Shown piece after piece: positions 1-9,181 of a stretch of DNA of 64,000 bases. Under the pieces are notes generated by a model. That model was given only the letters and a program-made list of their open reading frames with translations. It had not been told where the DNA came from and searched no databases. The translations under genes and the position numbers were made by a program. The stretch is from Nocardia sp. XZ_19_385. GTDB lineage: Bacteria > Actinomycetota > Actinomycetes > Mycobacteriales > Mycobacteriaceae. Every line of letters starts with the position of its first letter. Position 1 is the stretch's first letter. The DNA lies in contig NZ_JACVEE010000002.1 in NCBI RefSeq assembly GCF_015355755.1, positions 992,001 to 1,056,000 of the forward strand, written 5' to 3'.

Positions 1-544
1 GATCCGGGCCACCGCTGAGCGCGATATCCAGCTCGGACAGGATGACGGCGAACTTGTCCGGGTCGACCTGCGAGATCAGGGCGGTGGTGTTGTCGAGCAC
101 CGACCAGACCGGAGTCGGGGTCTTGATCCGCGAGGCATCGAAGTCGACCACCGAGCCGTCACGCAGGAACGGGCCCTGCTCACCCTCCGGCCGGAAATCG
201 ATGTACTGCTCACCCACGCCGGACAGCGCCTGCACCGAGATCAGGGTGTCCTGCGGGATCCGGTAATCGGAATCGATCTCGGCGGTCGCGGCGATGGCCT
301 GACCCCGATTGGTCAACTGGATGGACTTGACCTTGCCGACCCGGTAGCCACGCAGGGTCACATCGTTGCCGGGCTGCAAGCCGCCGGAGCGGTCCAGATT
401 GACCGTGACCGAGTAGGTCTCCTGCAGCGGATTGACCCGCATGATGCTGATCAACAGGTAGGTGGCGCCGACGATCAGCACCAGGACCAGCCCCGCGTTG
501 GACAGGAACAGCTTGCTTCGGAGCACGTTTCCGACTCTGTTCAT
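1..544 (-). CDS. mceF: Mce family protein MceF (partial, C-terminus outside window)
   Basis: The frame stays open from an ATG at 544 to the window edge, giving 181 codons. The protein begins MNRVGNVLRSKLFLSNAGLV, followed by one membrane anchor (about residues 13-35) and an MlaD/Mce beta domain with the motif GNDVTLRGYRVGKV. MceF is the last of six substrate-binding subunits of Mce importers, which are thought to form a channel carrying lipids or sterols across the periplasm to the YrbE permeases. The start overlaps the mceE stop as ATGA, so the genes are translationally coupled. The C-terminal helical domain lies outside the window, so completeness cannot be judged. Confidence 0.9.
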   Translation of the reverse strand, partial: MNRVGNVLRSKLFLSNAGLVLVLIVGATYLLISIMRVNPLQETYSVTVNLDRSGGLQPGNDVTLRGYRVGKVKSIQLTNRGQAIAATAEIDSDYRIPQDTLISVQALSGVGEQYIDFRPEGEQGPFLRDGSVVDFDASRIKTPTPVWSVLDNTTALISQVDPDKFAVILSELDIALSGGPD

Positions 545-1641
545 CGCTGGCCCCCCTCCACCCGGTTCTGAATCACCTGCAGTACCTGAAGGAAGCTGCC
601 CGTGAAGTCGGACAGATCGTTCAGGTCGAACATCTTGCTGTTCGCCGGGTCGGTCAGCAGACCGACATCGAACATGGTCAGGGTGGCGTAGGTGGCCAAG
701 CCCTTGCCCTTGAAGCTGGCGTCGGCCTTCGGCCGGATCTCGTGCAGCTGGTCGAGCGCGTACCCGAACTTGTCGCCGGTCGCGGCCAGCGCGTCCATCA
801 GGTTGCGCAGATTCACCAGCAGGTCGCCCAGCTGATCACCGGTGGTGTTCGAGAAGTCCCCGAGCGCCGCGCTGGTGGTCGCCACCTTGGTGAGCAGATC
901 CCCGAGCGCCCGGTTGTTCTCCGCGACCGCGCCGATCATCGGCGGCAGGGTGTCGGCGACCTCACCGAGTTCGTTGCGCCGGACCTCGATGGTGGTGGCC
1001 AGCGTGCTGAAGTTCCCGAGCACGTTGTCGATGTGCTGGGTGTTGGCGTTGAGACTGCCGACAACACCGGTCATTTCCTTGATCAGATGCGCGAGTTGGT
1101 CGCCGCGGCCGCCGACGATGGAGTCCAGCTCCGAGGTCAGCCGGCTCAGGCTGGCGATGCCGCCGCCGTTGAACAGCATGGAGACCGAGAGCAACAGCTC
1201 TTCGACGGTGGCGCCGGCCGAGGTCACATCCAGCGGCAACGTGTCGCCGTCCTGGAGCATCTGCACGCCGGGATCGGTCTTCGGCTTGGAGACCGCGACG
1301 AAGACATCGCCGAGCGGGGTCGCCTGCCGCAGTTCCGCCGTACTGCCCTTGGGCAATTCGATGTCCTTGCGGATGGTCAGGTCGACGACGGCCTGGAAGT
1401 TCTTGGTCTTGATGTTGGAGACCACGCCGACATCGGAACCACCGATCTTCACCTTGGCCTGATCGGGCAGATTCAGCGCGTTCTCGAAGACCGCGTGCAG
1501 GATGTAGGTGTCGTCGCCGGGGCCCGGCTTGGGCAGCGGCAACTCCTCGACGGTGAACCCGCAACCGGAGCTGACCCCGATGGCCGCCACCCCCGCCAGT
1601 GCCACAATCGCTTTACGAGCCTTGCTCATTCGGTTCGTCAT
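541..1641 (-). CDS. mceE: Mce family lipoprotein MceE
   Basis: A 366-residue protein with a lipoprotein signal peptide. A basic N-terminus and hydrophobic stretch lead to the lipobox VSSGC, with Cys27 as the predicted lipidated residue. The MlaD/Mce domain follows (about residues 45-120, including KIGGSDVGVV and TPLGDVFV), then a long helical domain. In mycobacterial mce operons the fifth mce gene encodes the lipoprotein (Lpr type), which agrees with its position. It overlaps mceF by 4 bp and its ATG sits next to the mceD stop. The role, anchoring or docking of an Mce import complex, is inferred from the family. Confidence 0.92.
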   Translation of the reverse strand: MTNRMSKARKAIVALAGVAAIGVSSGCGFTVEELPLPKPGPGDDTYILHAVFENALNLPDQAKVKIGGSDVGVVSNIKTKNFQAVVDLTIRKDIELPKGSTAELRQATPLGDVFVAVSKPKTDPGVQMLQDGDTLPLDVTSAGATVEELLLSVSMLFNGGGIASLSRLTSELDSIVGGRGDQLAHLIKEMTGVVGSLNANTQHIDNVLGNFSTLATTIEVRRNELGEVADTLPPMIGAVAENNRALGDLLTKVATTSAALGDFSNTTGDQLGDLLVNLRNLMDALAATGDKFGYALDQLHEIRPKADASFKGKGLATYATLTMFDVGLLTDPANSKMFDLNDLSDFTGSFLQVLQVIQNRVEGGQR

Positions 1642-2747
1642 TTCGTCAGTCCGAGCAGTGCGGCGGTCAGACCGTAGTCCGGCCCGAAGTCCTGCATGTT
1701 GCCGGTGCGGCAGCCGTCGGCCCGCATCTGGATCCGCTCACAGAACACGCTGACGATCTCGCCGCTGAGCGCGGTGCCGATGACGCCGTGCAGCCGGATG
1801 AACTGCTTGTCGCGGTTCACCACGCGGTCCATGTTCTGCAGCAGCATCGGTGCCGTGTCGACGATCTCGGTGAGGCCGTAGGCGTTCGCGCGCAGCTGGT
1901 CGGTCACGGTGGTCAAGCCGGTGAGCGTGCCCGACAGCTTGTCCTCGTACTGCACGAACACCGAGCTGGTGTTGGCCAGGAAGTCGTTGATCTGCTGCAG
2001 CGTCGCTTGCAGACCGGGTGCCTGCTCGGCCAGCAAGCCGGTCATCTGAGTCATCCGGTTGCTGAAATCGCGCACCGATTGGTCGTTTTCGGCCAGCATC
2101 GTGGTCAGCTCGTTGAGCTTGATGATGATGTTGGAGACCGCGTCCTTGTTGTCGACGCCGACCTTCAACGCGCCGGACAGCGCGTTGAGGGTGTCGCGCA
2201 TCTTCTCGCCGTTGCCGTTCACCATCGGGTACAGCACCCGGCCGGAGAGCGCGCCGATGCCCTCCTGGCCTTCCTGCGGCTTGAGCGCCGCCGCGAACTG
2301 GTCGATGGTCTTGATCATCGTGTCCAGTTCGACCGGAGTGCGGGTGCGCTGCAACGGCAGGTGCTCGCCGTCCTTCAGCGCGTCGCCGCCGGTGTAGACC
2401 GGGGTCAGCTCGATGTGCCGGTCGGTGACGATGGACGGCGAGATGATCGCGGCGATCGCCTCTTTGGGGATCTTGGTGTCGTTGTCGATGGACATGTGCA
2501 CCTCGACGAAGGTGCCCTTGGGCACGATCTTGTCGACCTTGCCCACCTGCAACCCGAGCACCGTGATCGGGTTGCCCTCGTACATACCGGCGATGTTCTC
2601 GAAGTCGGCGGTGATGCGCGTGGTGGTGCCGAGCGCGTTGTTCACCGAGCTCGGCAAGATCGAGCAGCTGCCGATGGCCAGCGCGGTCGCGCCCAGTAAG
2701 ACTGAGCGACGGAGCTTCTGATTCCTCAACAGGGTCCTCACGTTCAT
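1638..2747 (-). CDS. mceD: Mce family protein MceD
   Basis: I place the start at 2747 (MNVRTLLRNQ, 369 residues). It overlaps the mceC stop by one base as TGATG, and the frame upstream of it lies inside mceC. The N-terminal hydrophobic segment ends in AIGSC (Cys28), a possible but atypical lipobox. The MlaD/Mce domain (about residues 40-115) contains GNPITVLGLQVGKV and is followed by a helical C-terminal domain. It is predicted to be a secreted or membrane-anchored subunit of the Mce lipid importer. The gene ends in a 4-bp overlap with mceE. Confidence 0.9.
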   Translation of the reverse strand: MNVRTLLRNQKLRRSVLLGATALAIGSCSILPSSVNNALGTTTRITADFENIAGMYEGNPITVLGLQVGKVDKIVPKGTFVEVHMSIDNDTKIPKEAIAAIISPSIVTDRHIELTPVYTGGDALKDGEHLPLQRTRTPVELDTMIKTIDQFAAALKPQEGQEGIGALSGRVLYPMVNGNGEKMRDTLNALSGALKVGVDNKDAVSNIIIKLNELTTMLAENDQSVRDFSNRMTQMTGLLAEQAPGLQATLQQINDFLANTSSVFVQYEDKLSGTLTGLTTVTDQLRANAYGLTEIVDTAPMLLQNMDRVVNRDKQFIRLHGVIGTALSGEIVSVFCERIQMRADGCRTGNMQDFGPDYGLTAALLGLTK

Positions 2748-3742
2748 CACTGGCACCCCTCGATCACGGACACCCGGCACAGCCAGTTGTCGGGGAACAG
2801 CCACGGCAGGCCGACTTCGGCGTAGTTGCCGTTGCTGCCCCAGGCGTTGGCCAGGTAGCGCACCGAGGTCGGCGCGATGGACAGCAGCCGGTCCAGGTTG
2901 TCCTTGTTCTTCTGCAGGCCCTCGGCCACGGTGTTGAGCTGGTCCAGCGTGGGCCCGAGCTGACCGTCGTTCTCGGCGCCGAGCTCCTGCAGCTGGCGGG
3001 TCAGCGTGGCCACGTTGTCGAGCAGCTGACGCAGCAGACCCTGGCGTTCCATCACCCGGTTGGCGATCGCCTCACCCTGGGTGATGATCAGCAGCACGCT
3101 GTTGCGGTTGTCGGCGAGCAGCTGGGTGACCTTGTTCAGGTCCTTGAGCAGGCCGTCCACCTCGGTCTTGCGCTTGTCCATGACCTTGGCCAGCGCACCG
3201 ACCGAGTCGAGCGCCTGGGCCATCAGCTCCGGGTTGCTGAGTTCCTGGTTGATCAGGTTCAGCGACTCGTTGAGCTTCTGCGTGTCGAGCGCCTCGAACT
3301 TCGGCGTGCCGATCTGCACCACGTCCGCGAGGTTGTACGGAACGTCGGTGTTGGACTTCGGGATTCGCTTGCCGGGCAGGCCGGAGCCGTCGCCCGGTTC
3401 CAGGTCGACATAGCGAGCGCCGAGCAGCGTGGCCATCTTGATGGACGCGCGCGCGTCCGGGCCCAGCTTCAGGTCGCTGTTGACGTTCAGCTCCAGCAGG
3501 ACGTGATCGCCCTCGATCTTCGCCCCGGCCACGGTGCCCACCGGCACGCCGGCGACGTCCACCTTGTCGCCGACGCGGATGCCGGCGGCCTGGGCGAATT
3601 CCGCCTTCACCGTCTGGTCGCCGACCCCGAGGAGCCGGAACACGCTGGAGACCACCAGCAGCACCACGACGACGGCAGCACCGAGGATGCCGAGCCAGAA
3701 GTAGCGGTTGTTGTCGAATCTGCGCTTGAGTTTGGTCATCAT
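2747..3742 (-). CDS. mceC: Mce family protein MceC
   Basis: About 331 residues with a single N-terminal membrane segment (FWLGILGAAVVVVLLVVSSV) and an MlaD domain containing GDKVDVAGVPVGTVAG. The helical C-terminal region follows. The start at 3742 gives MMTKLKRRFDNN and an ATGA overlap with mceB. The ATG at 3739 or an upstream start at 3751 is also possible. It is the third mce subunit in the operon and is expected at the outer face of the cytoplasmic membrane in the Mce complex. Confidence 0.88.
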   Translation of the reverse strand: MMTKLKRRFDNNRYFWLGILGAAVVVVLLVVSSVFRLLGVGDQTVKAEFAQAAGIRVGDKVDVAGVPVGTVAGAKIEGDHVLLELNVNSDLKLGPDARASIKMATLLGARYVDLEPGDGSGLPGKRIPKSNTDVPYNLADVVQIGTPKFEALDTQKLNESLNLINQELSNPELMAQALDSVGALAKVMDKRKTEVDGLLKDLNKVTQLLADNRNSVLLIITQGEAIANRVMERQGLLRQLLDNVATLTRQLQELGAENDGQLGPTLDQLNTVAEGLQKNKDNLDRLLSIAPTSVRYLANAWGSNGNYAEVGLPWLFPDNWLCRVSVIEGCQ

Positions 3743-4773
3743 GGCCTGCACACCGCCGAGTGAGTTTTGCCGCCGAGTCCGGTCCGCTCGATAAAACCGC
3801 GCGGGAACAACACCCCGTACAGCGAGATATCCAGATGGCAGAGATAGGCGTTGGCGAAGGTGCCTTCGGAGGTGAAGACACCCGCGTTGGCGAGGACGGC
3901 GGGCAAATCGACCGCCGCCTGATCGAGCTGCGCGCCCGTGGCGATCAACAGGGTCAGTGCCGAGCGCGTGGAGTTCTGCGCCTCTTGGATCTTCGGCTGC
4001 ACCTTGCCGATCATGTCGACCAGCGAGCTGGTCGCGTCCGCGATCGCCACCGTCGAGGTCTGCAGCGACTGGCCCTGTTCGTACAACCCGCCGATCAGTG
4101 ACCGGGTCTGGGTCACCAGGGTCTCCAATTCATCACCTCGCTTGGCCAGCCCCTGCATCACGCCGGACAGGTTCACGATCACGTCGGTGAGGATGACGTC
4201 GCGGCGCTGGAAGTCCGAGGCCAAGGCCGCGGCCTGGGCGACGAACGCGCTCAACGAGACGCCGTCACCCTGCAGCGCCTGGATGAAGGTCTCCGACAGG
4301 CGGTTCACCTGGTCGGGCTGCAGCACCTGGAACAGCGGCTGGAAACCGTTGAGCAGCGCCGACACGTCGAAGGACGGTTCGGTGTGCTCCAGCGGAATGG
4401 TCGCCTTGTTCTTCAGCGGCTGCGGCGACGAGGATTGGCCCGGGGCCAGCGCGACGTAGCGCTGGCCGATCAGGTTCTGGTAGCGGACCAGCGCTTTGGT
4501 GTCGTCGTAGACCGTCTGGTCGGCCTGGACGATGAAGGTCACCTTGGCATTGTTCTTCGAGTCCAGCTCGATCTTCTCGATCTTGCCGACACGCACACCC
4601 GCCATCCGGACGTCATCGCCCTCGCGCAGACCGAGCACGTCGCTGAAGACGGCCGAGTAGGTCCTGGTGTCGCCGGGCACGATGCGCGCCAAGGTGTTCC
4701 AGACGACCACGGTCACCAGGATCGAGACGATCGCGAAGAGACCGAAGCCGATCAGTGGTTTCTTGATACTCAC
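3739..4773 (-). CDS. mceB: Mce family protein MceB
   Basis: A 344-residue Mce protein. An N-terminal membrane helix (about residues 7-27) is followed by an MlaD domain with GDDVRMAGVRVGKIEKI and the family-typical YQNLIGQRYVALAPG. The C-terminal helical half ends in a Cys- and Gly-containing tail. The start overlaps the mceA stop by 4 bp. It is predicted to be a subunit of the lipid-import complex encoded by the operon. Confidence 0.92.
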   Translation of the reverse strand: MSIKKPLIGFGLFAIVSILVTVVVWNTLARIVPGDTRTYSAVFSDVLGLREGDDVRMAGVRVGKIEKIELDSKNNAKVTFIVQADQTVYDDTKALVRYQNLIGQRYVALAPGQSSSPQPLKNKATIPLEHTEPSFDVSALLNGFQPLFQVLQPDQVNRLSETFIQALQGDGVSLSAFVAQAAALASDFQRRDVILTDVIVNLSGVMQGLAKRGDELETLVTQTRSLIGGLYEQGQSLQTSTVAIADATSSLVDMIGKVQPKIQEAQNSTRSALTLLIATGAQLDQAAVDLPAVLANAGVFTSEGTFANAYLCHLDISLYGVLFPRGFIERTGLGGKTHSAVCRP

Positions 4774-6248
4774 CGGCTACCCCCACTTGGAGTCACTTGC
4801 AGGGTTCCGTTCCTCATGATCGTGCTCAGCAACAACACTTCCGACGCCGTCGGCTTGCGACCGAGCAGCTGCGTCATCGCGTCCTCGCCTTGGTAGGAGA
4901 TGGGCGCGGCGGCCGGCTTGACCTCCGGCTGTTCCGCCGGAGCGGCGGGGGCCGCGGGCGCCGGCTCGCCGCCGAGCAGACCCGGCAGCCACGGGAACAG
5001 ACCCTCCAGCGGAGTGCCGGCGAACGGCTTGGTCGGATCCTGTGCGGTCGGCGCGGGCGCACCTTCGGTGGTCAGGCCCGGGATCATCGGCAGACCCGGG
5101 ATCGGCAGCAACGCGGGCAAGCCGATGGACGAGTCCAGCCTGCGTGGCTTCAGATTCTCCGGCAGCGGCGGCAGGATCGCCTCCGCCGGCGCGGTGGCGC
5201 AGCTCGGTCCGGCCAGCTCGTCGTAGCGCGGGCAGTCCGCGGCGGTCCACGGCTTGTACGGAGTGAAGGTCAGTCCGAGGTTCCACACCATCTGCTTCTG
5301 CGGACCCCAGGTGAAGACGGTGTTCAGCTTGGCCGTCGAATTGCCCAGGTTCACGATCGCCTGGGTGACGGACTGCGGATCCGCGGCCAGCGCGCCGAAG
5401 GTGTCACTGGTGCCGGCCGTGAGCTGCTTGCCCACATCGGGATTGCGCGCGAACAGATCGTTCACCTTGTCCACGGTGGAGCTGGTGCCGGTGATCAGCT
5501 CGACCAGCTGGGCGCGGCGATCGGCGATGGTGCGCGCGGTCTGCACCGAGCTGTTCACCACGTCGAGCAGTTCCGGCGCGGACTGGTTCAGCGCGTGCAG
5601 CGAGCCCGCGAAGTCACCCAGCATCACACCGAGATCCGGGATCGACTGGTCCACCGACAGCAGCCAGCGATCCAGCCGCTCGACGGTGGAGCCGGGCATC
5701 CGGCCGCTGCCGTCCAGCGCCTGCGACAGCGTGCCGAGCACGCGGCCGAACTGCACCGGGTCGATCTTGTCGAGTACCTTCTCGACCGAGGTCAGGGTGT
5801 CCTGCAACGCGATGGTGCCCTGGCTGCGATCCTCCTCGATCACCGCGCCCTCGCGCAGGAACTGATCGGACGGACCGTTGAAGACCAGCTCGACCGAGGT
5901 GACAGCGAACAGGTTGGACGGCACCACACGCGCGGTGACATTGGACGGAACGCCCTTGGCCAGATCGGGTTTCATCTCGATCCGGACGTTCTGCGTTTCG
6001 CCCCGGGCCGCGACGTCGACGTCCTTGACGGCGCCCACCAGCACGCCGCGGAACTTCACATCCGCCTTGGCCGGGAGTCCGTCGCCGGTGGTGGTCAACT
6101 GCGCGACCACATTCACCTTCGGCACGAAATAGCCGCGGTAGCGAGCCATCAGGAAGCCCATGATCAGCGCGAAGACGATAAGTCCCGCCACACCGGCCAC
6201 CATCAGCTGCCGCATCGTGGGCCCGCGCCCACTCGGATCAATGATCAT
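4770..6248 (-). CDS. mceA: Mce family protein MceA
   Basis: A 492-residue protein. One membrane helix (about residues 13-34) precedes an MlaD/Mce domain with ADVKFRGVLVGAVKDV and the family phrase VVPSNLFAVTSVELV. A long helical region follows, then a Pro/Ala-rich tail (about residues 350-445). Mce1A-like proteins are the first Mce subunits encoded after the YrbE permeases. It starts 6 bp after the yrbEB stop and overlaps mceB by 4 bp. The substrate (sterol, fatty acid or other lipid) cannot be told from sequence. Confidence 0.92.
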   Translation of the reverse strand: MIIDPSGRGPTMRQLMVAGVAGLIVFALIMGFLMARYRGYFVPKVNVVAQLTTTGDGLPAKADVKFRGVLVGAVKDVDVAARGETQNVRIEMKPDLAKGVPSNVTARVVPSNLFAVTSVELVFNGPSDQFLREGAVIEEDRSQGTIALQDTLTSVEKVLDKIDPVQFGRVLGTLSQALDGSGRMPGSTVERLDRWLLSVDQSIPDLGVMLGDFAGSLHALNQSAPELLDVVNSSVQTARTIADRRAQLVELITGTSSTVDKVNDLFARNPDVGKQLTAGTSDTFGALAADPQSVTQAIVNLGNSTAKLNTVFTWGPQKQMVWNLGLTFTPYKPWTAADCPRYDELAGPSCATAPAEAILPPLPENLKPRRLDSSIGLPALLPIPGLPMIPGLTTEGAPAPTAQDPTKPFAGTPLEGLFPWLPGLLGGEPAPAAPAAPAEQPEVKPAAAPISYQGEDAMTQLLGRKPTASEVLLLSTIMRNGTLQVTPSGGSR

Positions 6249-6254
6249 CTCGCC

Positions 6255-7118
6255 CTACCCCGATATCCGGATTCCAGCGTCGGTACCCCAGATCGCCAGC
6301 GTCATGAACAGGTCCGCGAAGACGACCAGGATGATGCACATCTTGATCGCCCGGCCGGCCGCGACACCGACGCCTTCCGGGCCACCCGAGGCGAAAAAGC
6401 CGTAGTAGCACTGGATGAACGTGGTGATCGCGACGAACAGGATCGCTTTCGCCAGTGAGTAGATCACGTCCGTGGGTATCAGGAACTGATAGAAGTAGTG
6501 CGCGTACGTTCCGCTGGCGGTGCCGCCGATCATCTGCACGGTGAGCGAGCAGGAGATGTAGGCGACGGCCAGGCCCAGGCAGTACAGCGGGATGATGGCC
6601 ACGATCGCGGCGAACATCCGGGTACTCACCAAGTACGGAAGCGGGCGGATCGCAATGGATTCCAGCGCGTCGATCTCCTCGGAGATCCGCATCGCGCCCA
6701 GTTGCGCGGTGAACCGGCACCCGGCCTGCGCGGCGAATGCCAGGGAGGCCAGCAGCGGTCCGAGTTCACGCGTGGTGGCGAAGGCCGAGATGGCGCCGGT
6801 GATCGGGCTCAGACCCAGCAGGTTCAGCGAGGTATGGCCTTGGATGGCGACCGTCATACCGCCGAACGCGCTCAGGATGACGACGACGCCGATGGTGCCG
6901 CCGCCGACCACCAGATTGCCGTTGCCCCAGGTGACGTCGGAGAGCAGGCGCCACACTTCCTTGGGGTAGTGCTTGAGCGCCAACGGGATCGAGCCGACCG
7001 ACCGCAGGAAGAAGAAGACCTGGTGACCCAGGCGCGCGAGCAGGTCGACCGGAGCTTGCCCGGCACGCCTGAGTTGCTGAAGGGGCCGCAGCAGTGGCGG
7101 CACATAAGTTGAGGACAC
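6255..7118 (-). CDS. yrbEB: MlaE/YrbE family permease, second copy (YrbEB)
   Basis: A 287-residue integral membrane protein of the MlaE (DUF140) family with a GTG start at 7118. It shows the conserved cytoplasmic loop SEEIDALES (about residues 146-154), which in MlaE-type permeases contacts the ATPase, and several hydrophobic helices after residue 65. YrbE proteins come as two adjacent copies that are thought to form the permease core of Mce importers. The gene lies 4 bp after yrbEA and 6 bp before mceA. No ATPase (MceG/Mkl type) is encoded nearby, as is usual for actinobacterial mce operons. Confidence 0.93.
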   Translation of the reverse strand: MSSTYVPPLLRPLQQLRRAGQAPVDLLARLGHQVFFFLRSVGSIPLALKHYPKEVWRLLSDVTWGNGNLVVGGGTIGVVVILSAFGGMTVAIQGHTSLNLLGLSPITGAISAFATTRELGPLLASLAFAAQAGCRFTAQLGAMRISEEIDALESIAIRPLPYLVSTRMFAAIVAIIPLYCLGLAVAYISCSLTVQMIGGTASGTYAHYFYQFLIPTDVIYSLAKAILFVAITTFIQCYYGFFASGGPEGVGVAAGRAIKMCIILVVFADLFMTLAIWGTDAGIRISG

Positions 7119-7122
7119 CGGC

Positions 7123-7974
7123 TCAGACCACCTGTGGGGGGAAGAGAGTGTTGTAGATCTGGGTGATGATGAGATTCACCCCGAACAACATGATTGCGGA
7201 GGAAACCACCGCCGAGTTCACCGAATTGGCGACACCGCCAGGTCCGCCGCGCGTATTGAGCCCGGTGTCGCAGGCGATGATCGCCGCGAGCAGGCCGAAG
7301 ATCAGCGACTTCAGCAGCGCGACGAACAAATCGAAGGTGACGGCGAACGAGGAGAAGGTGCCGATGTAAGAGCCGGGGGTGCCGTTCTGGGCGAAGATAT
7401 TGAAGATGTAGCCGGTCAGGAAGCCGACGAAAACCACGAAGCCGCAGAGCAACACGCTGACCAGCATGGCGGCGCCGAGCCGAGGGGCGACCAGGCGGCG
7501 CATCGGGTCCACGCCCATCACCTTCATGGCGTCGATCTCTTCACGAATGGTGCGCGAGCCGAGGTCGGCGCAGATCGCCGAACCGACCGCGCCGGCGATC
7601 ATGATCGAGGTGACCAGCGGCGCGCCCTGCTGAATGATGCCCAGGCCGTTGGCCGCGCCGATGAACGAGGTGGCGCCGACCTGGCCGGCGACCGCGCCGA
7701 CCTGGATCGAGACGATCACGCCGATCGGGATGGCTACCAACAGCGTTGGCGCCGCGGCCACATTGGACATGAAGGCGCACTGGCGGACGAATTCGTTGAA
7801 GGGGAAGCGGCGCCGGAAGATCGAGACGAAAAGCTCTGCGACAGCCGCGATTCCCATGAGGATCTGGCGGCCGAAGGTCTCCAGCGACTTCTTCGGATGA
7901 TCTTCCCAGTAACCCCTCGTCCAATCGACCGCATCACTGAACCGTGACCTCGGTGGGCTCTTGGTCGACTGCAC
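7123..7974 (-). CDS. yrbEA: MlaE/YrbE family permease, first copy (YrbEA)
   Basis: A 283-residue MlaE-family permease and the first gene of the eight-gene mce operon. The start is a GTG at 7974 (MQSTKSPPRS), preceded on the minus strand by the purine-rich Shine-Dalgarno sequence GAGAGGGGA. It contains the conserved REEIDAMKVMGVDP loop (about residues 144-157) and five or six hydrophobic segments. With YrbEB it is expected to form the inner-membrane channel of the lipid importer. The operon promoter should lie between 7975 and about 8300. Confidence 0.93.
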   Translation of the reverse strand: MQSTKSPPRSRFSDAVDWTRGYWEDHPKKSLETFGRQILMGIAAVAELFVSIFRRRFPFNEFVRQCAFMSNVAAAPTLLVAIPIGVIVSIQVGAVAGQVGATSFIGAANGLGIIQQGAPLVTSIMIAGAVGSAICADLGSRTIREEIDAMKVMGVDPMRRLVAPRLGAAMLVSVLLCGFVVFVGFLTGYIFNIFAQNGTPGSYIGTFSSFAVTFDLFVALLKSLIFGLLAAIIACDTGLNTRGGPGGVANSVNSAVVSSAIMLFGVNLIITQIYNTLFPPQVV

Positions 7975-8440
7975 TCGCTATCCCCTCTCGACGCCAGGTT
8001 GGACAACCCCGACGACTGTTTGCTTGACGCACCTTACTACGGAGTAGTGCAGAACACACCATGGTCATGTGATTGCAGTCATAGATTGATGTCACTGCTT
8101 GGGAAAAGGCCAGGGATAGGCGTCCATCATTTGGGATGTGCCCCAAAAAGCCAGGCCAAGTTCTAGAACCCGTTACAGTTAACCTGCGGTGTTACCGCCT
8201 GGTGGGGAGTATCTCGGGGTAATTACCAGGAAAACATTCATCTAAAAAACGACTGTTTTCGAATGCCAATTGCACAATCGGATGCCGTCCCCGAAATACA
8301 AATCTCACGACCGTTCAAACGGTTTCAATAGGGCCTCGCTATCAGCGACACCCACCCCTACATGACGCGCCCGAGACCGAATACTGACACGATGGGTGCG
8401 ACAGATTGATATCGTGCGGGCTTCCGACGTCTGGAGGGAC
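7975..8440. other. Intergenic region between the divergent mce operon and serine protease gene
   Basis: This 466-bp stretch has lower GC than its surroundings, mainly at 8160-8340, and no convincing gene. It should contain the promoters of both the mce operon (minus strand) and the protease gene (plus strand), but I could not assign -35 and -10 boxes with confidence. A short palindrome at 8310-8323 is listed separately. Confidence 0.5.
8310..8323. promoter_or_regulatory. Palindromic operator candidate
   Basis: ACCGTT and AACGGT form a perfect 6-bp inverted repeat separated by CA. It lies about 120 bp upstream of the serine protease start, in an AT-richer part of the divergent intergenic region. 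The size fits a dimeric repressor site. No regulator gene is adjacent, so the partner is unknown. Confidence 0.35.
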
Positions 8441-9115
8441 ATGTTCAGCAAACTCGCCAAGGTGGCGCACGCTGCCTTCGCCGTAGCCCTGGGTGCGGCG
8501 CTGCTCGGGACGGGCGCTGGAGCCGCGCAAGCCGCGCCCGCCCCGCCGGTCCTGGGTGGTGGCTCCGGGATCATCATCGACAACCAATTCGAATGCACCG
8601 TCACCACAGTCGGTTACGACAATGCGGACCGGCTCGTCGGGCTCACCGCCGGCCACTGCGGCGAGGCGGGTGCGCAGGTCTACGCCGAGTCCGACCGCGA
8701 CGCGGGCGTGATCGGCAGATTCGTCTACTCCAACCACGACCTCGACTACGCGGTCATCCAGTTCGAGCCGGGCCGGATCGTGCCGGTGAACCGGATCGGC
8801 GGCGTCACCATCACGGGAATCGGTGCACCGCCGTCGTTCCCGCAGATCGTCTGCAAGGAAGGCCGGACCACCGGCAATACCTGCGGTCTGGCGTGGGGTG
8901 ACGTGTTCGACAGCAAGATCGAGACCTGGTCCCAGATGTGTGTCGTGGAAGGCGATTCCGGTGCGCCGGTGGTCGTCGGCTCGACGCTGGTCGGCATGGT
9001 GAACGCCTACCTCGCCCTGGCCTGCTTCGGTCCCGAGGTCGGCACCAACATGAACGTGATCATGGATGACATCAACGCCCGTGGCGGCGTCGGAGCTGGT
9101 TACCGGCCTATCTAG
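8441..9115 (+). CDS. Secreted trypsin-like (S1 family) serine protease
   Basis: A 224-residue protein starting at ATG 8441, just after GGAGGG. An upstream in-frame start at 8396 would place 15 non-signal residues before the signal peptide. The signal peptide runs to about residue 32 (AQAAPA). The mature part has a chymotrypsin-fold triad: His72 in TAGHC, Asp102 in HDLDYAV, and Ser173 in GDSGAP. Four or more cysteines could form disulfides. The small size resembles streptogrisin/alpha-lytic-type extracellular proteases but without an obvious pro-domain. The substrate is unknown. A strong terminator follows. Confidence 0.85.
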   Translation: MFSKLAKVAHAAFAVALGAALLGTGAGAAQAAPAPPVLGGGSGIIIDNQFECTVTTVGYDNADRLVGLTAGHCGEAGAQVYAESDRDAGVIGRFVYSNHDLDYAVIQFEPGRIVPVNRIGGVTITGIGAPPSFPQIVCKEGRTTGNTCGLAWGDVFDSKIETWSQMCVVEGDSGAPVVVGSTLVGMVNAYLALACFGPEVGTNMNVIMDDINARGGVGAGYRPI

Positions 9116-9130
9116 GACGGACAACTCGAG

Positions 9131-9160
9131 GATGGGCGGGCGCACAGGCGCCCGCCCATC
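9131..9160. terminator. Hairpin terminator between convergent genes
   Basis: GATGGGCGGGCGC (9131-9143) pairs perfectly with 9148-9160 across the loop ACAG. It lies between the protease stop and the convergent MFS gene stop and probably ends transcription from both sides. There is no long T tract, as is common in actinobacteria. Confidence 0.8.
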
Positions 9161-9181
9161 GTCGTTTCCGGGCAGCGGATC

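Noticed and set aside
4797..6458. A frame of 553 codons opposite mceA
   Set aside because: Antisense shadow of a real family member.
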